From CAJQGY01 sp905478015 (lineage in GTDB: Bacteria; Pseudomonadota; Gammaproteobacteria; Magnimaribacterales; D2472), in the NCBI GenBank assembly GCA_943788365.1, contig CALSPZ010000001.1:434001-498000 (forward strand): a stretch of 64,000 bases of DNA, given 5' to 3'. Positions within the stretch are counted from its first letter, which is position 1. Every line of letters starts with the position of its first letter. Position numbers and translations under genes: made by a program. The notes below the pieces were generated by a model, which had not been told where the DNA came from, did no database searches, and saw nothing but the letters and a program-made list of their open reading frames with translations. Positions 43,748 to 52,823 of this stretch are shown here, piece by piece.

Positions 43748-44368
43748 TTATTCAAGATTGTGTTTTATTCTATTTATATTTAAAGAAATTCCTTCCCAGT
43801 TTTTCTCACCTAAAAGCTTGCTACTAATTAGATCACTTGAGCCAACACAAATTACATTTTTAAGGCTTAGATATGAGTCGAAGTTAGACTCATTTACGCC
43901 ACCAGTAGGTATAAATGAAATATCAGGGAAAACTGACTGCATAGCCTTTAACTTTTTTGCACCCCCTGAAATCTCGGCAGGAAAAAATTTTAAGAGATTA
44001 TAGCCTAACTCAGAAGCAAGCATGATCTCAGATGCAGATTGAACACCTGGTATTAAATTAAAATTATTATTTTTTGCATACTCGCACAATGCTACTGACA
44101 AACCTGGAGTAATACCAAAAGCCACTTTTGAAGATAAAGCTAAATCTATATCTTCTTTAGATCTAATAGTGCCCAAACCAACAACTAGATTTGGATGATT
44201 TTGAAAAATATGGAGTGTGTCTCGAACTCGTGCATCTCTTAGTGTTACTTCTAATACTGAACAATCTGCATCTAAAAGTGCATTACTTATTCCACCAACG
44301 TCTTCATTTTCAAATATAGTTGCCAAGGGAAGTATTTTATTCTTTAAAAGTAGTTCTTTAATTTTCAT
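43748..44368 (-). CDS. eda: KDPG aldolase
   Basis: 206-residue 2-keto-3-deoxy-6-phosphogluconate aldolase, giving pyruvate and glyceraldehyde-3-phosphate. The Schiff-base Lys is in LLKFFPAE, with LEVTLRDARVRDTL carrying the catalytic Glu and GLGTIRS and IPTGGVNESN the phosphate loop. The start is ATG at 44368 (MKIKELLLKNKILPLATI), 11 bp inside the end of edd; a longer frame reaching 44458 would overlap edd by 101 bp and is unlikely. Length fits the family (about 205-213). Confidence 0.95.
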   Translation of the reverse strand: MKIKELLLKNKILPLATIFENEDVGGISNALLDADCSVLEVTLRDARVRDTLHIFQNHPNLVVGLGTIRSKEDIDLALSSKVAFGITPGLSVALCEYAKNNNFNLIPGVQSASEIMLASELGYNLLKFFPAEISGGAKKLKAMQSVFPDISFIPTGGVNESNFDSYLSLKNVICVGSSDLISSKLLGEKNWEGISLNINRIKHNLE

Positions 44369-46160
44369 TAAAAATTGAAGCCCCCTTCTTAACATCTCCA
44401 ACATTTTCTCTAAAAACACTAAATAGCTCTCGACCAATTCCAGAGCTGCTTCCTTCAATATAAATAGCTTCTCTAGAATTTAGCACTTCATTACTTGCTA
44501 AGTTATTAAAAGAATTATTAATTAAATTAATTTCAATAATATCCCCATTCTCAATCTTGCTTATTGGTCCCAAAGCTTTTGCTTCAGGGGTAACGTGAAT
44601 AACTGCGGGAACTTTTCCAGATGCCCCTGACATCCTTCCATCAGTCAAAATAGCAACCGTGTGACCTCTTGACTGAAGAACTCCAAGAGGAGCTGTTAGT
44701 TTATGTAATTCTGGCATCCCATTTGCTGATGGACCTTGCCCTTTGACTACAATAATGCAATCTTTATTAAGATCTCCATTTGCAAAAGCAAACTCAACCT
44801 CTTCTTGATTATTAAAAACTTTAGCAGGTGCAGTTATATTTTCATTTTGATTTTTTAAAGCGGATACTTTTATTATGCCTTGGCCAACATTGCCATTCAT
44901 CAACTTAAGCCCTCCAGATGAGTGAAAAGGATTTTGATGATCTCTAATAATAGATTGATCTAAGATTTGAGAAGGTTGTTTCCAAACAATATTATCATTT
45001 TCTAACTCGGCAATATTTCTATAATCATTAAGACTGTTACCGATGAGAGTATTAACTTCGCTGAATAGAAAACCTCCATCCAAGAGTGATCCAATCAGAG
45101 CTGCAACACCTCCTGCATTATGAAATTCATTAACATCAGCTTTACCACTTGGATATACACTTGTAAGAGTAGGAACTATCTTAGACAAATCATTCATATC
45201 ATCCAAAGTAATTTTATAACCTCCAGCTTCTGCCATTGCTATTAGGTGTATTGTGAGATTGGTTGATCCTCCACTAGATAACAATCCAACCATTGCATTA
45301 ACCCAACTTCTTGAATCCAGCATTTCGCCTAACTTTAAATTTTTTTCTGATAGATTGAGTACGCATTCTAGTGTTTTTTCAGTGAGTTTTTTTCTTAGTG
45401 GTGAGTCAGGTGGGGTAAAAGATGCGCTAGGCAATTGGACTCCCATTATTTCGAGAATAAGCTGATTGGTATTTGCAGTTCCGTAAAATGTGCAAGTACC
45501 AGATGAGTGGTATGCAGCTTGTTCTGAAGCTATTAGGTCTGATCTATCAACCTCTCCTGCAGCAAATTTCTTTCTTGTGTCGGCTTTTTCATCATTAGAT
45601 ATTCCTGTATGCATTGGCCCAGCTGGAATAAAAGCTATTGGCATATGGCCAAATGACAATGCTCCAATCATTAAACCAGGAACAATTTTGTCACAGACAC
45701 CGAGACATAATCCTGCATCAAATACATTATGAGAAAAACCAACTGCTGAGGATAAAGCAATAACATCTCTGCTAAATAACGATAGCTCCATTCCTGGCTC
45801 TCCCTGTGTAATTCCATCACACATAGCAGGAACACCTCCAGCAACTCTTGCAATAGCATTTTGATTTAAAGCAGCTTTTTTAATAATATCGGGGTAATCT
45901 TTGAGAGGTTCATGAGCAGAAAGCATGTCATTATAAGCAGTTATAATACCTACCACCTTTGATCCGTTAACAGCATCAACCTGTTGAGCTTTATCACAAG
46001 ATGCAAAAGCATGGGCTAGATTGCTGCAGCCCATATTATTTCTTGCTGAAGATGATTGTTTGGATGAACTATCTAACTTAAGCAAATATCTTTCTCTACT
46101 CTCCTTGCTTCTAACTCTTATAGACTCTTCAATTTCAAGAATTTTTGGATGAATTGCCAT
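44358..46160 (-). CDS. edd: 6-phosphogluconate dehydratase
   Basis: 600-residue iron-sulfur dehydratase of the IlvD/Edd family, converting 6-phosphogluconate to KDPG in the Entner-Doudoroff pathway. MCDGITQGEPGMELSLFSRD and CLGVCDKIVPGL contain the cluster Cys, and SGASGKVPAVIHVTPEA is the C-terminal signature. Length matches E. coli Edd (603). It begins 6 bp after zwf and overlaps eda by 11 bp. Confidence 0.98.
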   Translation of the reverse strand: MAIHPKILEIEESIRVRSKESRERYLLKLDSSSKQSSSARNNMGCSNLAHAFASCDKAQQVDAVNGSKVVGIITAYNDMLSAHEPLKDYPDIIKKAALNQNAIARVAGGVPAMCDGITQGEPGMELSLFSRDVIALSSAVGFSHNVFDAGLCLGVCDKIVPGLMIGALSFGHMPIAFIPAGPMHTGISNDEKADTRKKFAAGEVDRSDLIASEQAAYHSSGTCTFYGTANTNQLILEIMGVQLPSASFTPPDSPLRKKLTEKTLECVLNLSEKNLKLGEMLDSRSWVNAMVGLLSSGGSTNLTIHLIAMAEAGGYKITLDDMNDLSKIVPTLTSVYPSGKADVNEFHNAGGVAALIGSLLDGGFLFSEVNTLIGNSLNDYRNIAELENDNIVWKQPSQILDQSIIRDHQNPFHSSGGLKLMNGNVGQGIIKVSALKNQNENITAPAKVFNNQEEVEFAFANGDLNKDCIIVVKGQGPSANGMPELHKLTAPLGVLQSRGHTVAILTDGRMSGASGKVPAVIHVTPEAKALGPISKIENGDIIEINLINNSFNNLASNEVLNSREAIYIEGSSSGIGRELFSVFRENVGDVKKGASIFNEN

Positions 46161-46166
46161 AATGTA

Positions 46167-47621
46167 TTACTTACCGCTCCCGTTTTTCCATGATCTAAAA
46201 TCTCGCTTAAGTAATAAATCTGAGTCAGCTGGTCCCCATGAACCAGAGTTGTATTCTTCAATTGGAGTGTCTTCTTTTTTCCAAAGATCAATAATGTTAT
46301 CAATCCATTTCCAAGAGGCTTCGACCTCATCTTTTCTTACAAATAGAGCAGGGTTACCTTTAATTACATCAAGAAGAAGTCTTTCGTAACAGTCCTGATG
46401 TCCCGATTCATAATAATCATCTAGATTTAAATCTAAGGGAAGCTCTTCAAGATTAAAACCTGCGACACCTGGCTCTTTAGTATTGAGCTTTAAATCAATC
46501 CCTTCATCAGGATGTATTCTCAATACAAGTTGATTGGTCTTAGCTTCATTTTTTTTAGAAAAAATATTATGGGGTATTCTTTTGTATCTTACTGTTATTT
46601 CTGATGTCTTTGACTCCATTCTCTTTCCTGTTCTAAGATAAAAAGGAACGCCCGACCATCTCCAATTATTTATAAGAACTTTGAGTGCCACAAATGTCTC
46701 TGTTTTATTTTCAGTATCAACACCATCTTCATCTATGTATGAGCATGCGGCCTCACCTTTTGATAAACCTTGTGAATACCTCGCACGAACAGAATCAGAT
46801 TTAATGGTATCTTCATTAAAAAATGCTAAAGACTTTAAAACTTTAAGTTTTTCATCCCTTACAGACTCACTGCTAATAGAAACTGGAGGTTCCATTGCTA
46901 TAAGGCATAGGATTTGAAGAAGATGATTCTGAACCATATCTCTGAGAGCACCTGTTTTATCATAATAGCCCCCTCTACCTTCTACACCAAGGTCTTCAGC
47001 CACACTGATTTGTATATGATCAATTGCTGAACTTGACCAGCTTTGTTCAAAGATAGTATTAGCAAATCTCAGCGCTAAGAGGTTTTGGACAGCCTCTTTA
47101 CCTAGATAATGATCTATTCTATAAATCTGATTTTCTTTAAAGCCTGATGATAGATGTTTATTAATTTCAGCAGCTGAATTCTTATCTGTTCCAATAGGCT
47201 TTTCAACAACAATTCGTGAATTAGGGGTTATTAAATTATGATCTTTAAGCTTCTTTGAAATATCTTCATATAAATTTGGCGGTATTGCTAGATAAAAGAC
47301 GGTAACTCTTTCATTATCGGTGGAATTAAACGCGCGCCAATCTTCATCTGATTTTATATCAAGTCTTTTATAAGAGATCCTATTTTTAAACCTAGACCAT
47401 GACTCTTTATTTTCTTCAAAGGCTGGAAAATGTTTAATCAAAGAGGCTTTAGCTATTTCGATATAATCAGCTTGAGATAAATCTTTTGTTCCAACACAAA
47501 TTATATTGCTTTCAGGGTCTATAGAAGAGACCGTTTCTTGTCTGAATAATGCAGGTAATAATTTTCTTGTTGATAGATCTCCCGTTCCTCCAAATAAAAT
47601 TAAATCAAATGTATTTAACAT
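46167..47621 (-). CDS. zwf: Glucose-6-phosphate dehydrogenase
   Basis: 484-residue NADP-linked dehydrogenase producing 6-phosphogluconolactone. FGGTGDLSTRKLLPAL is the dinucleotide site, RIDHYLGKEAVQN the active site with the catalytic His. ATG at 47621 was chosen over the TTG at 47636 because the GGAG ribosome-binding element lies between them, 9 bp upstream of the ATG. Its start is 4 bp downstream of the aceF stop. First of the three sequential ED genes zwf-edd-eda. Confidence 0.97.
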   Translation of the reverse strand: MLNTFDLILFGGTGDLSTRKLLPALFRQETVSSIDPESNIICVGTKDLSQADYIEIAKASLIKHFPAFEENKESWSRFKNRISYKRLDIKSDEDWRAFNSTDNERVTVFYLAIPPNLYEDISKKLKDHNLITPNSRIVVEKPIGTDKNSAAEINKHLSSGFKENQIYRIDHYLGKEAVQNLLALRFANTIFEQSWSSSAIDHIQISVAEDLGVEGRGGYYDKTGALRDMVQNHLLQILCLIAMEPPVSISSESVRDEKLKVLKSLAFFNEDTIKSDSVRARYSQGLSKGEAACSYIDEDGVDTENKTETFVALKVLINNWRWSGVPFYLRTGKRMESKTSEITVRYKRIPHNIFSKKNEAKTNQLVLRIHPDEGIDLKLNTKEPGVAGFNLEELPLDLNLDDYYESGHQDCYERLLLDVIKGNPALFVRKDEVEASWKWIDNIIDLWKKEDTPIEEYNSGSWGPADSDLLLKRDFRSWKNGSGK

Positions 47622-47625
47622 GAAA

Positions 47626-49233
47626 TTAGTCTCCAAATGATGAATTTAAAAATTCAATATCTTCAAGTTTTGCAGTCAATGCAGTTATAAACTTTGCAGC
47701 ATAAGCGCCATTAATCACTCTATGATCATAAGATAGCGACATGGGCAAAGTATCTCTTTCTGTAACTTTTCCATTTTCCATTCTTAATGATTTAAATGTT
47801 TTGGATAAGCCCATAATTCCTACCTCTGGTGGATTTATAATTGGTGTGAAGAACTTCCCACCTATTCCACTCAAAGATGAGATTGTAAATGTGGCGCCCT
47901 TTAACTGATCAACCTTTAGTTTTCTTTGTTTGGCAAGGCTTGCAAGCTCAAATATTTCATCTGATATTTTTTTAACTGATTTTTTATTAGAATTCTTTAT
48001 ATTTGGGACTATTAGTCCGTCTGGTGTATCTACTGCGACACCAATATTTATATAGTCTTTATAAACAATGTTTTTTAGATCTGATGTAAGCGAAGTATTA
48101 AATTCTGGAAAATCTATAAGCACAGCTGAAATTGCTTTCGCTATATAAGCAAGAGGTGATATTTTTAATTTATGTTCTTTGTTAAGATTTTTTCTAAGTA
48201 TTAATAGTTCAGTTATGTCTGCCTCATCATGCTGAGTTACATGAGGGATATTAATCCATGAGGTATGTAAATTTTTTAAAGCTGTTTTTTGGAATTTTGA
48301 AAGGGGCTTTTCTTCAATTTCACCCCATTTTGAATAATCAATATTTGGTTGATTGAAAACAAATTCACCTGTCGTTTGTGATGGTGAGTTTAAGGCGTTA
48401 CTAACAAATAGATGTAAGTCTTCTTTAAGAATTCTATTTTTAGGGCCTGAACCCACTACCTTTGAAAGATCTATACCAAATTCCCTAGCAAGCTTTCTGG
48501 TTGCTGGACCTGCATGTTTAGATAAACCTATGCCCTGACTTACATTTGTATATAAAGGTGACTTATTTTTAAGTGGCTTAATAGATTGTTTTTTATCAAT
48601 AATTTCTGTATCGCCAGTCGACTCTAATAGCTTTTTTTCTATATGCTTTATTGCATCAATTTCTAAAAATGGCATCCCTTTTTCAGCCTTATCTCCAACC
48701 TTAAGAAGAACTGATTTAACAATTCCATTTGTTGATGCTGGTATCTCCATTGCAGCTTTATCTGTCTCTAAAACAAGAATAGAATCTTCTGATGTTACTT
48801 TTTGTCCAGGCTCTACAGAAATCTCAATAACCTCTACCTCTTCAACGTCTCCAAGATCAGGTAGGTTAATTGTTTGGAGCTCGCTTATCTGTTCTATTTC
48901 ATTACTAGATTGATTCTCTGAATCATTTTTGGATAAAATTGAGCTTTCTTCCTCAGTTGCATTAATATCAAGGTCAGTAATTTTATCAATATTTTCCTCT
49001 TCAATTTCTAAAAATGGCATCCCTTTTTCAGCCTTATCTCCAACCTTAAGAAGAACTGATTTAACAATTCCATTTGTTGATGCTGGTATCTCCATTGCAG
49101 CTTTATCTGTCTCTAAAACAAGAATAGAATCTTCTGATGTTACTTTTTGTCCAGGCTCTACAGAAATCTCAATAACCTCTACCTCTTCAACGTCTCCAAG
49201 ATCAGGTAGGTTTATTATGGTATTTGCAGACAT
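47626..49233 (-). CDS. aceF: Pyruvate dehydrogenase E2 with two near-identical lipoyl domains
   Basis: 535-residue dihydrolipoyl acetyltransferase. Two tandem lipoyl domains (about residues 5-80 and 120-195, ETDKAAMEIP carrying the lipoyl Lys) are encoded by a 212-bp exact DNA repeat. Then come a peripheral-subunit-binding domain (ATRKLAREFGIDLSKVVGSG) and the catalytic domain with LSYDHRVINGAYAAKF and its active His. ATG at 49233 shares a base with the aceE stop TAA and follows GGGAGG. The lpd gene is not in the window. Confidence 0.97.
   Translation of the reverse strand: MSANTIINLPDLGDVEEVEVIEISVEPGQKVTSEDSILVLETDKAAMEIPASTNGIVKSVLLKVGDKAEKGMPFLEIEEENIDKITDLDINATEEESSILSKNDSENQSSNEIEQISELQTINLPDLGDVEEVEVIEISVEPGQKVTSEDSILVLETDKAAMEIPASTNGIVKSVLLKVGDKAEKGMPFLEIDAIKHIEKKLLESTGDTEIIDKKQSIKPLKNKSPLYTNVSQGIGLSKHAGPATRKLAREFGIDLSKVVGSGPKNRILKEDLHLFVSNALNSPSQTTGEFVFNQPNIDYSKWGEIEEKPLSKFQKTALKNLHTSWINIPHVTQHDEADITELLILRKNLNKEHKLKISPLAYIAKAISAVLIDFPEFNTSLTSDLKNIVYKDYINIGVAVDTPDGLIVPNIKNSNKKSVKKISDEIFELASLAKQRKLKVDQLKGATFTISSLSGIGGKFFTPIINPPEVGIMGLSKTFKSLRMENGKVTERDTLPMSLSYDHRVINGAYAAKFITALTAKLEDIEFLNSSFGD
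48656..48867. repeat. Copy 1 of a 212-bp exact direct repeat (lipoyl domain)
   Basis: By my alignment this is identical to 49001-49212 with a 345-bp offset (115 codons). It codes for the second lipoyl domain of aceF and its linker start. Confidence 0.9.
49001..49212. repeat. Copy 2 of a 212-bp exact direct repeat (lipoyl domain)
   Basis: The other copy, coding for the first lipoyl domain of aceF. The flanks diverge immediately at both ends, so the repeat is sharply bounded. Confidence 0.9.
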
Positions 49234-51872
49234 TAAACCTCCCAAGGGTTAGGCTTATTGGAGTCAATATTCATATCTTTATAAATTGTTTCAAGCAATG
49301 TTTTATCAATAGTGCCTTCTTTGTATAAAGAGTATGCTGCAGCCCTAGCGATACTACTTGAGTCAACTTCAAAAAATTCTCTTAGTTTTTCTCTCGAATC
49401 ACTTCTTCCAAATCCATCTGTTCCAAGAACAATATACTGACTAGAAATATAAGGTCTGATTTGTTCAGCATAGGATCGCATATAATCAGTTGTAGCAATA
49501 ATAGGTAAGTTTTTATCATTTAAACATTCGGAAACATACGGAATTTTTGGTTCTGATGTTGGATTTAATTGATTTTCTCTTTCAGTTTCCATTCCATCTT
49601 TTCTTAATAGATTAAAGCTTGTAGCGCTCCAAACCTCTGATTTAATATCATATTTCTTTAATAACTCTGCAGCCTTGATAGACTCCCTTAATATAGAACC
49701 TGAACCGATTAGCCTTACTTGAGGCTTGGTACATGTTTCAAATTTATATAAGCCCTTGATAATTCCATCTTCTGAACCTTCTGGCATTTCAGGCTGTTCA
49801 TAATTTTCGTTCATAGTAGTTATGTAATAAAAATAATTTTTATTTTCAATATACATTTTTTGAATGCCATCTTTGATTATTACCGCTATCTCATAACTAA
49901 AAGTTGGATCATATGAAAGGCAGTTTGGTATAGTGGATGAAAGAATATGACTATGGCCATCCTGATGCTGGAGTCCTTCTCCATTAAGAGTAGTCCTTCC
50001 AGATGTTGCTCCTATTAAAAAACCTTTTGCTTGTGCATCACCGGCAGCCCATGCAAGATCATGAATTCTTTGAAAACCAAACATAGAATAAAATAGATAA
50101 AAAGGGACCATTGGAAAATCATAATTTGAATATGCAGTTGCTAATGCAGTCCACGCTGAAAAAGCACCAGCCTCAGTAATCCCCTCTTCAAGCATCACTC
50201 CATCTTTTGATTCTTTGTACCACATAACTTTATCAGCATCTTCAGGTTCATAATTTTGGCCTGCAGATGAATAAATTCCAACCTGCCTAAATAATGCCTC
50301 CATACCAAATGTTCTTGCTTCATCAGGCACTATTGGAACAACTCTTTCACCAATTTGCTTATCTTTAAGCAGATCAGTTATAACCTTGACTGCTGCCATA
50401 GTTGTAGAAATTTTTCTCTCACCAGAGCCTTTATCAAAACTATTAAAAACGCTTTCATTTGGACTTGAAAGAGGTTTTGAAATAGCTCTTCGCTTAGGTA
50501 TTGACCCTCCAAGAGCTTTTCTTGTTTTTTTAAGATACTGTATTTCTGGAGAGTCATCTGCAGGCCTTACATATGGAAGATCTTCAATTTCTGAGTCACT
50601 TACTGGAATATTAAACTTATCTCTAAAAGATTTAATATTATCAAGTGAAAGTTTTTTTACTTGGTGAGTAGTATTATCCGCCTCTCTTGATCCAACTCCA
50701 TAACCTTTTGTTGTTAAAGCTAAAATAACTGTAGGTGCGCCACTTGAATTAACTGCTTTATGATATGCAGCATAAACCTTATAAGGATCGTGGCCACCTC
50801 TATTCAATCGATAGATATCCTCATCTGTTAAATCTTCAACCATCTCAAGAACACTTGGATCTTTAGCAAAGAAATTTTCTCTTGTATATGCGCCACCTTT
50901 AGCTTTAAAATTCTGGAGCTCTCCGTCAACAACCGCATCCATAATTTCTTGTAATTTTCCTTCCTTATCTTTAGCTATAATAGGATCCCACATCCTACCC
51001 CAAACAACTTTAATTACATTCCAGCCTGAACCTCTAAATACCCCTTCCAACTCTTGTATAATTTTTCCATTACCTCGCACGGGTCCATCCAACCTTTGTA
51101 AATTACAGTTAATTACAAAAATAAGGTTTTCCAATTGTTCTCTGCCAGCCAAAGCTATAGCTCCTTTTGATTCAGGCTCATCCATTTCCCCATCACCACA
51201 AAAAACCCATACTTTTCTATCATCCCTCTTAACAAGTCCACGTGCAGAGAGATAACGCATTATATGAGCCTGATATATTCCCATAATTGGACCAAGACCC
51301 ATAGAAACAGTTGGGAATTGCCAATATTCAGGCATTAACCAAGGATGTGGATATGATGATAGGCCAGGTTTTTCAACCTCTCTCCTAAAATTATCAAGAT
51401 CTTCTTCTGTTAAAAGTCCTTCAAGAAAACTTCTTGCATATATACCCGGAGAAGAATGGCCTTGGTAATATATTAAATCTTCCAAACCCTCTCTATCTGA
51501 ACCTTTAAAAAAATAATTGAAGCCAACATCATAAAGAGTGGCAGCAGATGAGAATGTTGAAATATGTCCACCAAGCTCATCATCATTCTTATTTGCTCTT
51601 AAGACCATGACTAATGCATTCCACCTAATTAAAGATCTTATTCTTCTCTCCATAAAAAGATCACCAGGCATAGACGCTTGTTTTTTAACTGGAATAGAAT
51701 TTCTAAATGGTGTTGTTAAATTGTATGAAGGAGTGGCTCCTTCTTGAGTTAATTTATTTGCAAGTTTTGATAACAGAAATGAAGCTCTATCTATACCCTC
51801 TTCTTCAATAACACTGTTAATAGCTTCAAGCCATTCTTGCGTTTCAATAGGATCTAAATCATTTTCATTCAA
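49233..51872 (-). CDS. aceE: Pyruvate dehydrogenase E1, homodimeric, TTG start
   Basis: 879-residue AceE-type E1, thiamine-diphosphate enzyme producing hydroxyethyl-ThDP from pyruvate. GDGEMDEPESKGAI is the ThDP/Mg site, with further conserved GHSSPGIYARSFLEG and SGRTTLNGEGLQHQDGHSH. The start is TTG at 51872, with AGGAG 8 bp upstream; the ATG at 51868 is out of frame. Length near E. coli's 887. It heads the run through GH17, with a HexR-like operator (51954-51968) upstream and hexR divergent. Confidence 0.97.
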   Translation of the reverse strand: MNENDLDPIETQEWLEAINSVIEEEGIDRASFLLSKLANKLTQEGATPSYNLTTPFRNSIPVKKQASMPGDLFMERRIRSLIRWNALVMVLRANKNDDELGGHISTFSSAATLYDVGFNYFFKGSDREGLEDLIYYQGHSSPGIYARSFLEGLLTEEDLDNFRREVEKPGLSSYPHPWLMPEYWQFPTVSMGLGPIMGIYQAHIMRYLSARGLVKRDDRKVWVFCGDGEMDEPESKGAIALAGREQLENLIFVINCNLQRLDGPVRGNGKIIQELEGVFRGSGWNVIKVVWGRMWDPIIAKDKEGKLQEIMDAVVDGELQNFKAKGGAYTRENFFAKDPSVLEMVEDLTDEDIYRLNRGGHDPYKVYAAYHKAVNSSGAPTVILALTTKGYGVGSREADNTTHQVKKLSLDNIKSFRDKFNIPVSDSEIEDLPYVRPADDSPEIQYLKKTRKALGGSIPKRRAISKPLSSPNESVFNSFDKGSGERKISTTMAAVKVITDLLKDKQIGERVVPIVPDEARTFGMEALFRQVGIYSSAGQNYEPEDADKVMWYKESKDGVMLEEGITEAGAFSAWTALATAYSNYDFPMVPFYLFYSMFGFQRIHDLAWAAGDAQAKGFLIGATSGRTTLNGEGLQHQDGHSHILSSTIPNCLSYDPTFSYEIAVIIKDGIQKMYIENKNYFYYITTMNENYEQPEMPEGSEDGIIKGLYKFETCTKPQVRLIGSGSILRESIKAAELLKKYDIKSEVWSATSFNLLRKDGMETERENQLNPTSEPKIPYVSECLNDKNLPIIATTDYMRSYAEQIRPYISSQYIVLGTDGFGRSDSREKLREFFEVDSSSIARAAAYSLYKEGTIDKTLLETIYKDMNIDSNKPNPWEV

Positions 51873-51924
51873 AATATCACTCCTAAAAATTTGAACATAT
51901 TTTAACTCAAACCTTGTTAATAAT

Positions 51925-51939
51925 ATACAAAATTTGTAT
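51925..51939. promoter_or_regulatory. Palindrome in aceE/hexR spacer
   Basis: ATACAAA-A-TTTGTAT, a perfect 7-bp inverted repeat with a 1-bp centre. It overlaps a possible -10 for aceE (TATATT on the minus strand). It may be a second regulator site or simple AT-rich symmetry. Confidence 0.35.
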
Positions 51940-51953
51940 TAATTATGTAAATA

Positions 51954-51968
51954 TGTAAATATATTACA
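51954..51968. promoter_or_regulatory. HexR-like operator between hexR and aceE
   Basis: TGTAA-N5-TTACA, a 15-bp palindrome that, read on the minus strand, matches all positions of the HexR consensus as I remember it (TGTARTWWWWYTACA). It sits just upstream of or over a candidate aceE -35 (TTTACA). Placement between divergent hexR and aceE fits control of both. Confidence 0.65.
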
Positions 51969-51989
51969 AATATTTCATAGGTACTTATA

Positions 51990-52823
51990 GTGATTTTAGA
52001 CAATCTAGTTAATGGAGAAACCCAACTCAGCAAATCAGAGAGAAAAATTGCTTCAATAGTTTTATCGAACCCTTCTAGAGTAATCAATCAATCAATTTCT
52101 GCATTATCGAGCGAAGCAGATGTAAGCCTTCCAACAGTTAACAGATTTTGTAAAAAATTAGGTTTTGATGGCTACCCCTCTTTTAAAATTCAAATAGCTC
52201 AAGAACTTTCAACAAGCAATAGAATGTTGATAGATAGATTTAATGTAGATAAAGATACGCCTGACCTAGTTAAAAGAGTGATGAGTGATATTCAATCTAC
52301 CGTTGTGAGCGTTGGTCAAAATCTTAATCCTAACTCTATTGATAAAGCAACCGCTATGCTGGCTTCTGCAAAAAGTATTACCTTTTTTGGACTCGGTGGC
52401 TCAGGTCCTGTTGCTTTAGATGCACAACATAAATTTTTTAGATTTGGTATTCCGGTGGTTGCACATACAGACTACATAAACCAGCGCATGATAGTTTCAA
52501 TGATGAATAAGGATGACATTCTAGTGTTAATTTCATTTACTGGTAGGACTACTGAAATAGTTAAAACTGCAAAAATTGCTAAAAGCAATGGCGTTAAAAC
52601 TATAGCTCTAACATCAAAAGACTCTCCGCTAGCAAAGCTTTCAGATGTTGTTTTACATATTCATGCTCCTTTAGAAAACAATCTTCATATTCCAATGACC
52701 TCTAGGTTAGCTCATTTAGCAATTATTGATATCTTATCAGCAACGGTGTCGGCCTGTTTTGGCAATAATATGGATGATAAAAAGGATCAGGTAATTTCAA
52801 ACCTTGAAAAAACCAGAGTTTAA
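51990..52823 (+). CDS. hexR: HexR-type RpiR-family regulator
   Basis: 277-residue RpiR-family regulator: an N-terminal HTH (about residues 1-75; LSKSERKIASIVLSNPSR, then SEADVSLPTVNRFCKKLGFDGYPSFK) and a C-terminal SIS sugar-isomerase domain (about 120-250; FFGLGGSGPVALDAQHKF; TGRTTEIVKTAKIAK). HexR senses KDPG and controls glucose and ED genes in gammaproteobacteria. GTG start at 51990. It is surrounded by ED and pyruvate-dehydrogenase genes and HexR-like operators, so the assignment is strong. Its end overlaps the pgl end by 4 bp, convergent. Confidence 0.92.
   Translation: MILDNLVNGETQLSKSERKIASIVLSNPSRVINQSISALSSEADVSLPTVNRFCKKLGFDGYPSFKIQIAQELSTSNRMLIDRFNVDKDTPDLVKRVMSDIQSTVVSVGQNLNPNSIDKATAMLASAKSITFFGLGGSGPVALDAQHKFFRFGIPVVAHTDYINQRMIVSMMNKDDILVLISFTGRTTEIVKTAKIAKSNGVKTIALTSKDSPLAKLSDVVLHIHAPLENNLHIPMTSRLAHLAIIDILSATVSACFGNNMDDKKDQVISNLEKTRV

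Noticed and set aside
44369..44458. Longer start for eda at 44458
   Set aside because: It overlaps edd by about 100 bp and adds residues that do not match KDPG aldolases; ATG at 44368 fits family length.
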